Positions 47,801 to 58,767 are shown, counted from the stretch's first letter. The stretch: 64,000 nucleotides of DNA from Angiostrongylus vasorum (GCA_018806985.1 JADANN010000458.1:1426001-1490000); one strand, 5' to 3'. The notes: generated by a model not told the origin, from the letters alone. Numbers and translations are program-made.

Positions 47801-50800
47801 CCCACGACTTCTTTTCCAATCTCTCTCTGAAAAGATGTCCTCCCACAAATGTTCACCTTAAAGAGAATGGGTAGATGTATTGTTGCGATGGATGCCCATC
47901 TGATGTCCAACATGTTCGCTCATCAATTAGTACCGCACGTATATTCTTGACAGGATCGGAACTGAACTTCAAAAAAAGCTTACAGTCACTCCACATCAAC
48001 ATGATTATCCAGGTTTAACATAATAACTACCGAGAATGACGCGATACCATTTATTATTTTTCATTTTTACACCACCAGTCATCACATCTACTGTGTAGAT
48101 CGCAGCACTTCTTGCATTCGATTCGTCTTCCTTGCAGACGCGATATTGCTTCATGGAAAATCAACATGACTACTACCACCATAAAGATACTGAGATATGA
48201 GCAAAACTTTGAACCTCATATGAGCTGCTAATAGCAATCACCCATTACATTACCGCACCCTGCCATGAAAAAAGAATAGGCAGTAAATAAAAGCTACACT
48301 GCGATTTCAACTGCTGCTTCAGCCTTTACAGGGTTCAATACCGACTTGTGCCCCCCAAATCATTCTCATTGACGGATGATTCCTGATGGCACCGTTAGGT
48401 TTAAAAAGAAAAGGTAGCTTAAGGAAAGGCAAATCAAAGGTTTTAGTGGTGGCTGCGGGTAACACGTGAGTCCCTGGAAAGGGTAATCGCCAGTTCGAAT
48501 CTGGCCTGTGGTCTAAGGTTTGCAAATATCTCAATATCATAGTGGTTGTATTCTTGTATTCCACTTAATACCATGCAGTAATAAAACGTTGTAAGAGAGG
48601 TCGTTTCTAAACGAGAACGAAACTCATTAAAGTGGCGAAACAACAAACCGCTTTGCCTTGTTTTCGCTAAGGTTCTATTGGGTTATATAACAGTTTCGTA
48701 ATTCGAATTTTACCGTTCCACAACAGTATTGTTATTGGTATCAAGATAGGAGCCTAACATTGAGATAGTATCTCACCTAAAACTATGCAACTCACTCTCG
48801 AAAAGCGGTCATTCAAGAACTTGTGTGGGAATAGAACTATGTAGACCTAGGGTCTTTGTTTCGTTATGACGTAGATTTTACAGCACCAGCTATTAGTGAG
48901 GTGAACAAAAAGCTCGCCGATTTCGATAAGACGTGTAGAAACATCGGACTATGGTCGGAATCGAAAAAAATGGTGCTCGCAAAAAGGTATTATTTCTTGA
49001 AACCACATTAATGAATCGCGGAACAATGGACGATTTAAAGCATGCGGTGATCGTGTGCGTACAAAGTAATCGAAGATGTGGTGAATTAAAACAGCATCCT
49101 GTTTCACGACCACTTCTGACACTCCATGTTTCTTTTTGTCTTAAATTACTAGTTGTCATTTGTATTTTCTCTAATCTCATAAGTCACTGACTAACTCTCA
49201 CAACGATCAGCAATGCCCTCGTCCGAAAGTAGTCCCAAGGCTTAATATTAACTCCTTCAGGATAGATATATGTCGAACTTATAATTTGCTTGAGAAATCT
49301 CGCTTAGGATGAACCCCGTTGTACATCACAACTATATTGTAGAACAACTCAAAACCATGATGAGGCAATCATAGGAATACCGCTGACGTAGAGCTCAGAA
49401 TTGTAGACACTATGCACGCATGAGACTTTAGCGATTTCAGAGGTGCTAAGAACAAAATGATGTAATTATATTACTGAGGTTCTCACTATTAAAAACTGAT
49501 AGAGGAGCAGAACGTACCTCAGCGTGGCCACCTGAAGTCAGCGTCTTCTTGCAGGAATCGTTGCAACAGCGAAGGCATGGTCGATGCCAGTCCTTTCCGA
49601 GTGACGAAACTCGTTCGCCTAAAAGAGATCTCGGTGTTGTTTCATCGCTATTGTTGTACTTTTATATAAAACAGGTGTGAATCCACTGAATAGTAGAAAC
49701 TGATCGTACGAAGTGTAGAAAGATGTGAATTAGTCGAAATAAAGGATGACGGATAAAGTCTTTGGCGTTTATTAATCCCTAAAGGATGCACCATGCTTCA
49801 GATTACATCAAGCTTCCTAAGAGTTGACTGAATGCATATCTCGCCTATATAATTATTCGCATTGGGCATTGGCCTACTAATGTATCGAGTCAGTGCTGCT
49901 ATCTTCTTAGACCTGTTTGGTACATGAATTTACCGACCCTGCAGGAAAGGGAGGCTTCGTTGGCTCGCCCAGGTAGCGGCATTGAATCGAAGACCGAGTG
50001 TCTATTCCAGGGCACCTCTAAGAAGTGCGCTACTGACGCGTTGCAGTGGATACAATAATGAATGTAAAATAACGAATTTCGGTGATTAAGCACGTCAAGG
50101 TCAAGGGAATGGCCAGCATGGAAAGATAACGAATGCAATTATATTTTTGCACTCGTCACACAGTTGAAATAGTCAAGCCAGGAAAATAAATACTTCAGCC
50201 CATTCACGACGAGTAAAAAGAATTCCAGAGGAAATACGAGCGTCGATGAAAAGAAGAAGTTTGAAAAGAAATGATCCGTTAATTTATCGGTTTCCTGAAA
50301 TTGTCAATATTTGGGCGGTTCTCGCGCTAGGGTTCAATTCTCTAATTTCATTACTATTCCTTAGATCTTGCTTTTAAAAAATGTAAATAGAAGCAAATTA
50401 AAACCGCAATCACAGAAATAGAAGGACTTTCTTTTACAGGTTTATAAAGTTCTCAATTCCTCAAATATTGTAATCAACATTGCAGGAAACGGGGCGAATA
50501 ATACTTTTTTTCAAATCATCGCTTTGTAAGATTATTAGGCCTTACTAGTACTGACAACGTATTACTACTTAGTAACAAACAGTGAATAGGCGTTTCGTTT
50601 AAGTAAAAGTTAGGGTCGTTTCCTTTCTATATTTTTCACTGAATTTGATATCTACTCCCAACGGTTTACCACTCATCGTGGCCGGGAGGGAGTTCCTGGG
50701 TGTCGGACTGCGATGTACAGCGGGAGAATACATCTCCTAAGCAGGGTCTCCCAAAATGAGGAGTCCGGCGTTTCCAACAGGAAGCCTAGCTAAGAGTAAG

Positions 50801-51624
50801 CCAATACAAGGACTGATCACCGCCCTCGTATCAAACTAGTCGTGGCAAATCTCCCTTTGATCCACAAGGGCGGCGACTACCTGTGGTGTTGACGATCTGG
50901 CAGGGGTGACCCCGGGACTCCAGGGAACCGCAATGGCTAAACCAGCAAAACTCCGAAAAAATGGAGATTGTGCTGGAGCCCGCACAACCAGTCAGGATGG
51001 GCTGTCCAAGTATCCAGGTAAGTTGACATCTACATATCGAATTCAAAGCAGAACAGCAAAGCAAAAACAAGAACGTGTGATAGAAGAAAGCAATGAAAAG
51101 AAGATAACAGAGGATACAACCACAATACTGCAGAGATATTTGCAAAACTCCGACCGCAGGTGTCTGCGGTGGGGAACGAAAGTGCTATTGTCCTTTGCGG
51201 GGAGTAACGGGTTCACCACCACACCATGCGAGTCCTTCGTTTCGCCTGTCTCTCAGCTAGTTCTATCGATTTTTTGCCATCAGCAATCACCCGTCAACGG
51301 GATTGATCTGGGGAGCCCAAATCGGCATTGAACCCAGTTAAGCTGAGGCATTAGTTACTCCCCGCAAAGGACAATAGCGCGTTCGTTCCCCAACTGCGGT
51401 CCGGAGTTTTGCAAATAATCGTTCAGCATCGTTGAAGTTATACTTCGCAATATACCCTGCCGTTAAAAAAGAATAGGCAGTAAATAAATAAGTTAAAATT
51501 CTGGTTGTATTTCGCTTAATACCCTGCCATAAAAATTATAGAAGGCAGGAAATAAAAAAGTAAATAACAGAGGATAGTTCGTACCGAAATAGACGGGCTT
51601 CTGGCAGGCAGGACAGTTCGGCAT
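44768..51624 (-). CDS. valv-1: CRIP-type single LIM domain protein (3 exons)
   Basis: An 83-residue cysteine-rich intestinal protein homologue from three exons joined in frame (phase 1, then phase 0). It opens [13 protein letters not shown], continues with the LIM core ([14 protein letters not shown], later HAEHEGKPYC) and ends in the CRIP hallmark [10 protein letters not shown] plus a Gly/His-rich tail. Zinc ligands are C4, C7, H25, C28, then C31, C36, C54 and C57. The step from C31 to C36 has four intervening residues where the usual LIM spacing is two (an extra Cys is at 32). CRIP proteins are small zinc-binding LIM adaptors; the C. elegans member is, from memory, valv-1. Length fits the family (about 77-85 residues). 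Introns of 2.0 and 4.6 kb hold families A, B and D and PLE copies. Identity is very secure; the orthologue name is less so. Confidence 0.93.
45045..45327 (-). repeat. SINE family B copy
   Basis: A full, well preserved reverse copy in intron 2 of the CRIP gene, from GAGCTCTCGGCGTTGATC to the head at GCGCCACACATGCCC. Only a 7-bp candidate duplication (ATTTATT) was seen. Confidence 0.8.
45776..45983 (+). repeat. SINE family D copy (reference)
   Basis: Leader ATCGATAGAACTAGCTGAGA, tRNA-like head GGTGTGGTGGTGAACGCG, B-box region GCGTTCGTTCCCC, body TTTTGCAAATATCTCAGC, and tail TACCCTGCCATCAAGAAGAG with an A-rich end. Confidence 0.8.
46330..46850 (+). mobile_element. PLE 3' fragment (empty site for the nested insert)
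   Basis: The coding end reads [20 protein letters not shown], matching the GIY-YIG copy at 15.9 kb. The 3' motif lies near 46685 (TCTGAAGAAGGCGATACTGC). The following sequence is collinear with 21.905-22.01 kb without the family A insert. Confidence 0.7.
47258..47755. mobile_element. PLE-related fold-back element, two long arms
   Basis: The left arm 47262-47440 and right arm 47565-47750 are inverted copies. They share GATAAGCTAACACGAGG (reversed on the right), AACGTTTCGACGTCTTCG, and the TCTTCTTCAGTGGAGCGG region. The spacer is about 125 bp. This suggests paired inverted PLE terminal repeats that lost the interior. Confidence 0.7.
48068..48150 (-). repeat. SINE family C, 3' fragment
   Basis: Only the terminal part: CACATCTACTGTGTAGATCG and CATTCGATTCGTCTTCC on the + strand. 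Confidence 0.55.
48300..48590 (+). repeat. SINE-like family D copy, diverged subtype
   Basis: Matches 1640-1860 along its length. The B box GCCAGTTCGAATCTGGC forms a perfect T-arm-like hairpin. Tail TTTGCAAATATCTCAATATC. Confidence 0.6.
49518..49618 (-). CDS. valv-1: CRIP/valv-1, exon 2
   Basis: Starts after the acceptor TTTTAG; its first two bases complete a Gly codon. It encodes 33 residues including the DWHRPC motif and ends at GAG|GTACGT in phase 0. It holds the unusual C-x4-C spacing (CCNDSC). Confidence 0.92.
49757..50040 (-). repeat. SINE family B copy
   Basis: A diverged full-length copy in intron 1 of the CRIP gene, from AGTCTTTGGCGTTTATTAAT to GAAGTGCGCTACTGACGCG. Confidence 0.7.
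50656..51022 (+). mobile_element. Family A short element, copy 4
   Basis: Runs from CCCAACGGTTTACC to the tail CCAGGTAAG. Flanked by TTGATATCTAC (50645-50655) and TTGACATCTAC (51023-51033), one mismatch. Confidence 0.8.
51125..51276 (-). repeat. SINE family D copy
   Basis: A clean reverse copy from GAGATATTTGCAAAACTCCG to CTAGTTCTATCGAT. It pairs in inverted orientation with the partial copy at 51.35-51.49 kb. Confidence 0.8.
51354..51565 (+). repeat. SINE family D, 5'-truncated, with doubled tail
   Basis: Begins inside the head at GTTACTCCCCGCAAAGGAC. The tail unit (TACCCTGCC, then TAGGCAGTAAATAAA) occurs near 51465 and again near 51525. The end lies just beyond exon 1 of the CRIP gene. 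Confidence 0.7.
51585..51624 (-). CDS. valv-1: CRIP/valv-1, exon 1
   Basis: Thirteen codons plus one base, carrying the first two zinc-binding cysteines (C4 and C7). The donor G|GTACGA follows. CTGCAG directly precedes the ATG, a candidate spliced-leader acceptor. Confidence 0.9.
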
Positions 51625-51626
51625 CT

Positions 51627-52610
51627 GCAGGAGGTGCGAGTGGCTCTGCAACGGGCGCACGAAAGAATTAGCTTTGGAGGAATCAAACACGACGTCGAAC
51701 AAGGCTGATTCGAACTTCGCGAATTTTTACATCTTGGAACATTTTCCATACCATGTGTTTACATATTTCTTGGTGCTTAATCACACATTGTTGTCCTATG
51801 TGTAGACTTTTATGAGATTTACATACATATGCATACATAGAAATCTACATTTGCATAGAACAGAAGTCAACTGTGTTTTAACATATTTTCATACTATTGA
51901 AGAAAAAACAGCACAACTTTCCATATCTCGCCTTTTAACGTAAATAAATTTGCAAGCAGAAAATGTGGATCGAATATTGACCTGATCGATTGAAAAAAAA
52001 GACAACAGTTAAGAATAAGGGAAATAGGGAGGAACTGAGAAGCAGAGAAGGAGAAGAATCAGCATTATTGCAGCCTACACCTCTGCTAGCATTTTATGAT
52101 TCGTTTATGGAAATTGAATGAATTCCAATGAAAGATATCCGAATATTTTTCCGTATAACATCTAAAATACCGATATCTTCTGCGATCTCGGCTATAAGTT
52201 TAGAGTTTTGACACGAAAAGTAAGAAATCGTTCTTTCCAACAAATGAAAATTTATCACTTAAGGAAGTGGATGCAGGTGCACCAAGTAATATGAAAGGAT
52301 GAAGCCATTTCGAGAAGTTTCTGGAACGGATACACTGGCCCAGAAAGTGAAATGATGGCGATTTCGGTGGATTTCGGTGATTTTCGGCTGGTGGAACGTA
52401 GGTATCCAAGGAAGCCTGACATCGTCGAACTCACTTAGCACAGAAGTGGACCCAAGCAAACAGTTTTGATGGGAAGCGGGAGACAGGCTCAAGGTGTTCG
52501 TTATGCAGACGATCTGCCTAATTAGAGAAGGAAAGGAGAACTTCTTGGTCTCATCCTAGTAATAGAAACCGACCATATTACTTGATTGGTGATAACTGTA
52601 TTACCAAAAC
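51627..52610 (-). other. Upstream region of the CRIP gene
   Basis: AT-rich, with repeated ACATATG/ATACAT words near 51.76-51.86 kb. Promoter elements could not be assigned. Confidence 0.35.
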
Positions 52611-52866
52611 GATGCTGAGATATTTGCAAAACCCCGCACAGCAGGTGTCAGCGGTGGGGATCAAACTCGCTATTACCCTTTCCGCCAGCTGACGCGTTCA
52701 CCACCACACCATGTGGGTCCCTCACTTCGTCCTTATCTCAGCCCACACCCGATAGCCGAAGGACCTTCATGTTGTGAAGGCGTTATCCCTCAGAAAGGGT
52801 AATAGCGAGTTCGATCCCCACCGCTGACACCTGCTGTGCGGGGTTTTGCAAATGTCTCAGCATCGT
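52611..52866. repeat. Palindromic pair of family D SINEs
   Basis: Two head-to-head copies form a long inverted repeat. Outer arms at 52611-52683 and 52797-52866 match closely (GCACAGCAGGTGTCAGCGG against its reverse). The right copy extends to about 52925 with the usual tail. Confidence 0.8.
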
Positions 52867-52925
52867 TATGGTTATATCTCAGATCTTACCCTGCCATGAA
52901 AAAGGAGTAGGCAGCAAATAAAATT

Positions 52926-53899
52926 GACTGCATTGATAATTGTATGTTATCACAGCTAAATTCATAACCCGCAAAGAGAGAACTGTTATGAAGAACTGGT
53001 GGTTCTTCATGGATTTCTACACTTCAGTCTTGTTTCCCCTTCTTCATCTCGGTTAGCAGTAATTCAAGTTTGTTTGAAGAACGAACAGTCATTACTACGT
53101 TTAGTGAATTACAACACCACAAGTGTGAGGAATAAAGGACACAGAAATGCGAAGCACCGTTGAAGGCTTACCACCATACAGTTATGGAATTGCAACTTTC
53201 CTTCCATCCGGAACGGCTGAGGACGGTTATTGGAAAAACGTGCCGAACATCATGGCATAGATAAGGTACAACAAAGGTGAAAGTGTATGCATTCAGCCAA
53301 GTACCATCCACGTGGAGAATGGGTTGAGACCTTCATGACTACTGAAGACCTACAAACTATGCATCTAAGTTAGTACTAAGAGTGATTTCAAATGACAGAA
53401 AACATGACCGACATTTAGCACTAGCCCGAAGCACTTAGATGACACCAATTAAATAAAATTAATACTGGTCGATTAAATAAGGCATCTCACACGCAATTCA
53501 ACAACAGAAATATGTCACCATCAAATTTAAATGAAATGAAGATGAGAAATAGGACCGGTCGAAGAGATGGTTGGAGAAGGTTCTGCGAAGACAGTGTTGA
53601 AGAAAGATTTCGTCTCAAAAATTGTTTAGCTTAGGTCAATTCGAGAGCTCAAAATTTTGCTTTGTACTACAACAGATACCCAGACCATTGCAAGCAGATG
53701 GAACGAATCAAAAACAGGGTCATTTCACGATGGCTAATAGGTCGGCCATGTGGAAGCCCGTGTGAAAACAGCCCAACGTCCCACCTACAGCTGGCCCACT
53801 GGAGCCTGAGAAAAACCGAAAGCCGCAGCCGCAGTGCGCCTGCCAGTCGTAGCTAAGATCAGAAGTTCAGCGAAAGTCCGATGCTAAAAAATCCATTGC
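52926..53899. other. No gene recognised
   Basis: Short ORFs only. A GC-richer patch at 53.73-53.86 kb is open on the + strand but has no recognisable product. Confidence 0.45.
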
Positions 53900-54115
53900 C
53901 ACGATATTTGCCAGCGAATAATATTGACTGCATAGATTGGCCTACTAATACTGATGTATCTTCTCAGTGCTGTTACCCTCGCAGGCAAGTCCGATGCGAT
54001 TTTGCCGACTCCGGAGGGATAGAAAGCTTGATGAGCCCGAGGCGCAAGGTTGAACCGTAGACCACTTGCGTGTTCCAGGACACCTGTAACCATTAGGCTA
54101 CGCACGCCCTTAGGA
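53900..54115 (-). repeat. SINE family B, truncated copy
   Basis: Keeps the head and the ATTTTGCCGACTCCGGAGGG block on the + strand but lacks the last third. Confidence 0.6.
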
Positions 54116-54614
54116 TTTTATAGATGACAAAGAATACAGCTTTGAATATATCTTAGTGGTAGTGTATAATCATCGAATACCATCTACCAGTTTACCCGAT
54201 TGCCTCATTAAGCACTGACATAACCGTAAAGGCGTCTAATAGTTCAAGAAATGAATTCTTTCGAAATCCTCAGAGTAGGGCTCTAAGACATCGAACAACT
54301 TTCTATGTGAATTCTTGTCAGCAGCACTCTGTGTGCCATCGATTGACCTCTTCAATGAGTTCCTTGGCTCTGAATTTCCGGAATTTGTTTTTTTTTATCC
54401 CGACTTCTTTTTTTCGAAAATTTTCGAGTTTACGGTTTACAACACCTTCCCCACATACACGGTTGCACAACTGTTGCATGTATTTGTTTAGCAAGCAGAA
54501 AGAAGCCGAAGTATCCATTTCACTTGTTATTTCTTTCATAACATTTAAAAGTAATATCATTTCTAGTCAGTGCTAACTTGGACACTTTAATGACCCGAGT
54601 TCACAAATCTCGAG

Positions 54615-54900
54615 GAGTCGCGCGAGCCTCAGCACAACTTTCGTTCTACCGGAACTGCTGGTTGGGTGAGATTTTATTTCTCTAGATTCTCGAAAGTTGT
54701 GCTAAGCTTTCCGCAGTAGTTGCCGCTTGTCAACATGTGGCTTTCTTGTTGCGAAAAGGCAGTGATTTCTGATAATGGTTTAGTCTTAACGAGGAACGTC
54801 GAATTCCTTTCCAGTTTGCCGTCCTCTGCGGCAAGGGTATGAATCTTCCCGCTGTATTGCACAGTTCAACACTTCAGAAGAACACTGCCAGCTACGGTGT
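54615..54900 (-). mobile_element. Family A element, degenerate copy
   Basis: Reads through GCGAGCCTCAGCACAA, GGTTTAGTCTTAACGAGGAA and CTCTGCGGCAAGGGTATGAA, in the order of family A reversed, with many gaps. Confidence 0.45.
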
Positions 54901-55009
54901 TTATAATGGAAGCTATATTTGAATGAAAAGCCATAAATTTGTTTTTCCAGCACACTTTTCGAAGTGATAAAGAATGCATTTATTTCGGGAAAACCGTGTT
55001 TTTTTACAA

Positions 55010-55162
55010 CCATAACGTTGCTGAGATTTTTGCAAAACTCTGGACCACAGGTGTCTAAGGTGGGGAACGAACGCGCTATTGGCCTTTCCGGGGAGTAACG
55101 CGTTCACCACCACACCGTGCGGGTCCTTCTGTTTCGCCTGTCTCTCAGGCTGTCTAAAAAAC
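55010..55162 (-). repeat. SINE family D copy
   Basis: A reverse copy with good similarity to the copy at 45.8 kb, from AACGTTGCTGAGATTTTTGC to TTTCGCCTGTCTCTCAG. Confidence 0.8.
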
Positions 55163-55261
55163 ATGTTTTTTTTTAGCCATAAATGGGCAATCGGCTTCGA
55201 TCAAGCAGGAAAATGAGAAAGTCACGAAGTCTCAGAGATGACATAAGTTGAATAACTTAAC

Positions 55262-56103
55262 GAAGCATAAAGGGAAGGCATAGGTCTTTGTAGATGACGA
55301 GGGTCTCGTCTTGATGATGGAATACTTCGGCATGTTCGATATTTTCGACAAAAGAGATTTGGAGAAAAACTGAGTGGTACTGGGAACCCCATCTTTTGCG
55401 GATTTCCTTGTTTTGCGTAGAGAAAAGTTCCACGAGACAAGATCGATAGGAACAAGAATACTTAGCAATGTCTTGAAATTTCCGTTGAAAGCAAAAATTG
55501 ACAAGATGTGAACGTTGGCGTCTTAAAAATGCTTAAGAAGGCATTAGAGTGGCTTCTACTAGAATGCTCGTCGTCGTAAATGAGCGGCTTCAGTACGAAT
55601 TCAGGCCTTCAGGTACTGAAGGGAATTTCAGCAAAACAGAAGGGCTTGTTTAAGATATCAGAAACGGCGTTATTGCGAAATCAAAACGGTGAGCAACGGT
55701 GACAGATCGATGGGAATCAGTGCGTATGAGACGTGACTGGACGGATAGAGGTCTTTTCCGAAGCAGAGGGATTGCAGATTTTGGAAATGTCAACGACCCG
55801 TTTGGCACGAGATCGTTGAACTTCAGTGTAATCGCAAAACAATTCAAATGGGAAGAGATCGCTGACGCATCTGGTGTGAGGGATGACAACATGAATGCGA
55901 ACCGAGTCATAGGTGGAAGGGCGGAGCAGACGACATTCAAGAAAGCAGCACAATACTGCGACAGTTTAGGCGTGTTTGTGATTGGAAAGTGCAGAATAAC
56001 GGAAGAAAAAATGAAGTACCCATGGGACATTGAGGGGGGAAACAGCAGAACGGCAGCACTGAAATACACCAGGAATGATGATCATGGCATTCGCCCATAC
56101 TGA
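55262..56103 (+). pseudogene. Decayed intronless coding region, unidentified
   Basis: Continuous protein-like coding runs along about 840 bp of the + strand, but in shifting frames. From 55262 it is broken by TAG near 55281 and TGA near 55371, then by a frameshift near 55505, a TAA near 55579, and another frameshift near 55700. From there 134 codons are open to TGA at 56101-56103. Short recognisable stretches are GLVLMMEYFGMFDIFDKRD and KQFKWEEIADASGVRDDN. There are no splice sites, and an A-rich stretch follows the stop. It could be a processed pseudogene, part of a transposon, or an old integrated viral gene; I do not recognise the family. The opposite strand is also open over much of it, which I take as a shadow. 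Confidence 0.5.
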
Positions 56104-56382
56104 ATTATACAAAAAAATCCAACAAAAATAGTTGTAAAGTGTAACAAGGCAAAGTAGTATATGCATGTTTCAGTAATCTTGATGGTTTGCCGCCATAACA
56201 GAGATATTAAGCAGAGCTTTACATACCATCAGCATTTCAAACGATGCTCATTAAAAACGTCACCGTATTTCGAATTCAGCCTTATTCTTTTAACAGGTAG
56301 GATTTCTCCACTGGACAGGACAAGTAACGGAATAAGCCGGAGACTGTGTGAAGTATAATCGAATTTGGCACGGAGCTTAAGC

Positions 56383-56572
56383 ATGCTTGGATACTTAGAT
56401 GCTTGGATGGCACGTCTTCACTGGCTGTGCAGGCCTCAGCATAATTTCCTTTTTTTTCGGAGTTTTACTGGTCTAGCCATTTTGGTTCCCTGGAGTCCCG
56501 AGGTCAGCCTGGCCAAAGTGTGCTCCAGGTCTCCTCCACCAGAAGCAGTCCCCGGTGGATCAGACGGGAGGA
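56383..56572 (-). mobile_element. Family A element, truncated
   Basis: Contains the tail end (TTGGATACTTAGATGCTTGG on the + strand) and the first half, stopping near GGTGGATCAGACGGGAGG. Confidence 0.65.
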
Positions 56573-56650
56573 TTAAGCAAGCTACCAAAAAACTACTAGC
56601 TTAACGTTGGTTAGATTGAAGGGCGTTTTCGGCGCTGTTACTTACACGAA

Positions 56651-56760
56651 GTCAGGAACGGAATCAATGAAATTCACATTTTCGTAGACAGTAGTGCAAG
56701 TATCAGTCAGGAACGGAATTAATGAAATTCACATTTTCGTAGACAGTAGTGCAAGTATCA
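56651..56760. repeat. 55-bp tandem duplication
   Basis: Two units, 56651-56705 and 56706-56760, each starting GTCAGGAACGGAAT, differ at one base (C or T at unit position 15). Confidence 0.95.
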
Positions 56761-56936
56761 GTCATTCACAGGCAAACTAACTGACGAAATTTAAGTCTGA
56801 CCAAGCAGAAGGTGAAAATTGGCTCTAATCGTATAGTGAACATGGTAATCGACGATAGAAAGACGTGATAGAGGAAACTGATAAGTTTCTGTTGTGTTTG
56901 CTTTCAGTTTTCCGTCAGAGTCCAGATAAAATGTTT

Positions 56937-57018
56937 ACGAGAAGTCGGCCATACGACCGCGAAAATTATGCAGAAATACGAGAAGTCGGCCATACGACCG
57001 CGAAAATTATGCAGAAAC
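56937..57018. repeat. 41-bp tandem duplication
   Basis: Two units, 56937-56977 and 56978-57018, each starting ACGAGAAGTCGGCC and essentially identical. Confidence 0.95.
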
Positions 57019-57159
57019 TCAAAAACACCATATGAAGCAAGCTTTTTTTGATTTCACTTATGCATTCTGCATCTGTCTGTAAATCGAAATGGTCCGCTCG
57101 AGTTGATTGTATGGAAAAAATGAAGACTCCCGTATGGCAGAAAATAACTGCTGTAGACG

Positions 57160-57245
57160 TTTGGTTCGAATCATTTCGGCATAGAAGGTGATCGCACTGA
57201 AACGTTAGTGACGACAAAGATATTTCATGTAAAGCTTAATTTGCA
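57160..57245 (+). mobile_element. Possible single arm of a PLE fold-back
   Basis: GAAGGTGATCGCACTGAAAC followed by GTTAGTGACG resembles the right arm of the 47.3-47.7 kb element, weakly. Confidence 0.3.
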
Positions 57246-57429
57246 ACAATGTGACCGAACTTTGATCGTTCAGTCATTGCAGTAGCGCCGCTAGGGTAAC
57301 CCCAGTATCTGTGTGGCTAAAATGATTGAAAGAAACTGTATGAAAAATTCCTGAAGACAGATGCAGCGTGCATTGCCCCCATCAAGACAGATCAAAATGA
57401 ATGGCAATTCATCAACAACTACTATGATA

Positions 57430-57530
57430 CTGAGATAAAGACAAAGAAAGACCCTAGACCAGATTCGAACCCACGATTACTCCATTCCACGGATGATTGT
57501 TATTCAACGGAGACATTGTGATAGGTGTCG
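57430..57530 (-). repeat. SINE-like family D fragment
   Basis: The + strand shows CCAGATTCGAACCCACGATT and ATACTGAGATAAAGAC, the reverse of B box and tail. Confidence 0.45.
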
Positions 57531-58089
57531 TGAATGGCTATGGGAGGGTGTTTGCTTAATAACTTCTCACCAGTTTCTAACCCTTCGGGGAGGGAGTACT
57601 GCTGATGAGGAGAGTGCGCGGCCTAGAGACTGTGGCCAGTGAGGAGGAGCAGAGATGCCTTTGCATCGAAGAACTGGCGACGCATGCAGTGAGCAGCACT
57701 ATTTCTGATAAGCATTGTTTGGAATAAATGAAGGAATGAGACGATTTGGAAACTAAAAGGTAAACGTCGTAATATTCCTTGCATATGGAAAGACATGGAT
57801 CATAAGTAGGGTAAGAGAAGCGCCGAAATCCTTTCAAACGCGGAGGAAAACCTCCTATGTAAGAAAAATCGGGAGCAGCTTAAAAATTAGGGGACACCGT
57901 GGCCGGTGTGACTTCCATAGGGGTCGTAGGGCTCTGGTGAGAAAATAAGGTGTCGTCCCATAGGCGAGTCATAAGAAATCAGACATCGTCGCGAACATGT
58001 TAAAGCGGACTCCACTCAAAAACATTTCACTCAGTGCAACTACAAAGACCAACAACGCCAGAACGAACTGCTGTGGACCATCGACTGGA

Positions 58090-58165
58090 ATCATCGTGGC
58101 TCTGAAGATTTCGAAACCACTTGCCTAAGAAAGTATTTGTAACAACTTCGTGTTAGCTTAATAAC
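58090..58165 (+). mobile_element. Possible PLE terminal arm
   Basis: GGCTCTGAAGATTTCGAAAC and AACTTCGTGTTAGCTTAATA match the motif and terminus of the fold-back arms. Confidence 0.35.
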
Positions 58166-58767
58166 CTAAGAACGTATTAAAAACATTTTTTTTGAAAGAG
58201 AGGGGCTTTCATCTTTTAACTTCGAATTCTTTGAACGTTGTGCGGCTACTTTCTTGTTTACAGATTCAGCTTTTGTTTAGTTAATTATTTATGTATGTAT
58301 ATACTTCCTTCAGGCCGATCACGTTACACTGAATTAGGAGAAGCGATGAATAAGACTGCCCTGCCCCTAGCTAGTGTTGATCGATTAGTGAAGAATTCAA
58401 AGCATTTGTCGGGAAGCAACCAGCCCAACCAAGATTGGGAGAGATTACTGCTGTCGGGATATTTTGTCTCCTACTTGACAGGTTTTAGTTGTACGGCTCA
58501 AAAGCATCTCGTTAGTCACAATACTGTCTAATGTTTTGGATGAAGCGCCGAGAGCACCGTACTACCCCCAACTAGGAGGACTTCGAAGAGTCTAATGGAT
58601 CAGTCGCTATAGTGTTTATGAGGCCCGCACAATATGTGAACACGGGAGTCTAAGTGTTTAAGTCAATAACACATAACATACTGGAACATTGATTGAGTGG
58701 ACGTTTAACATTTTGAGGGGCTGAATTTCAAACAACACCTCATTTTTTTCAACGACAAAGAAGTTTA

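Noticed and set aside
48440..48515. tRNA-gene candidate (perfect T-arm-like GCCAGTTCGAATCTGGC)
   Set aside because: No pairing acceptor stem or anticodon arm. The sequence continues into the family D body shared with other copies, so it is a tRNA-derived repeat.
55650..56069. 139-codon - strand ORF opposite the decayed coding region
   Set aside because: The + strand gives the more protein-like reading and continues it upstream across breaks; the - strand frame is taken as its shadow.
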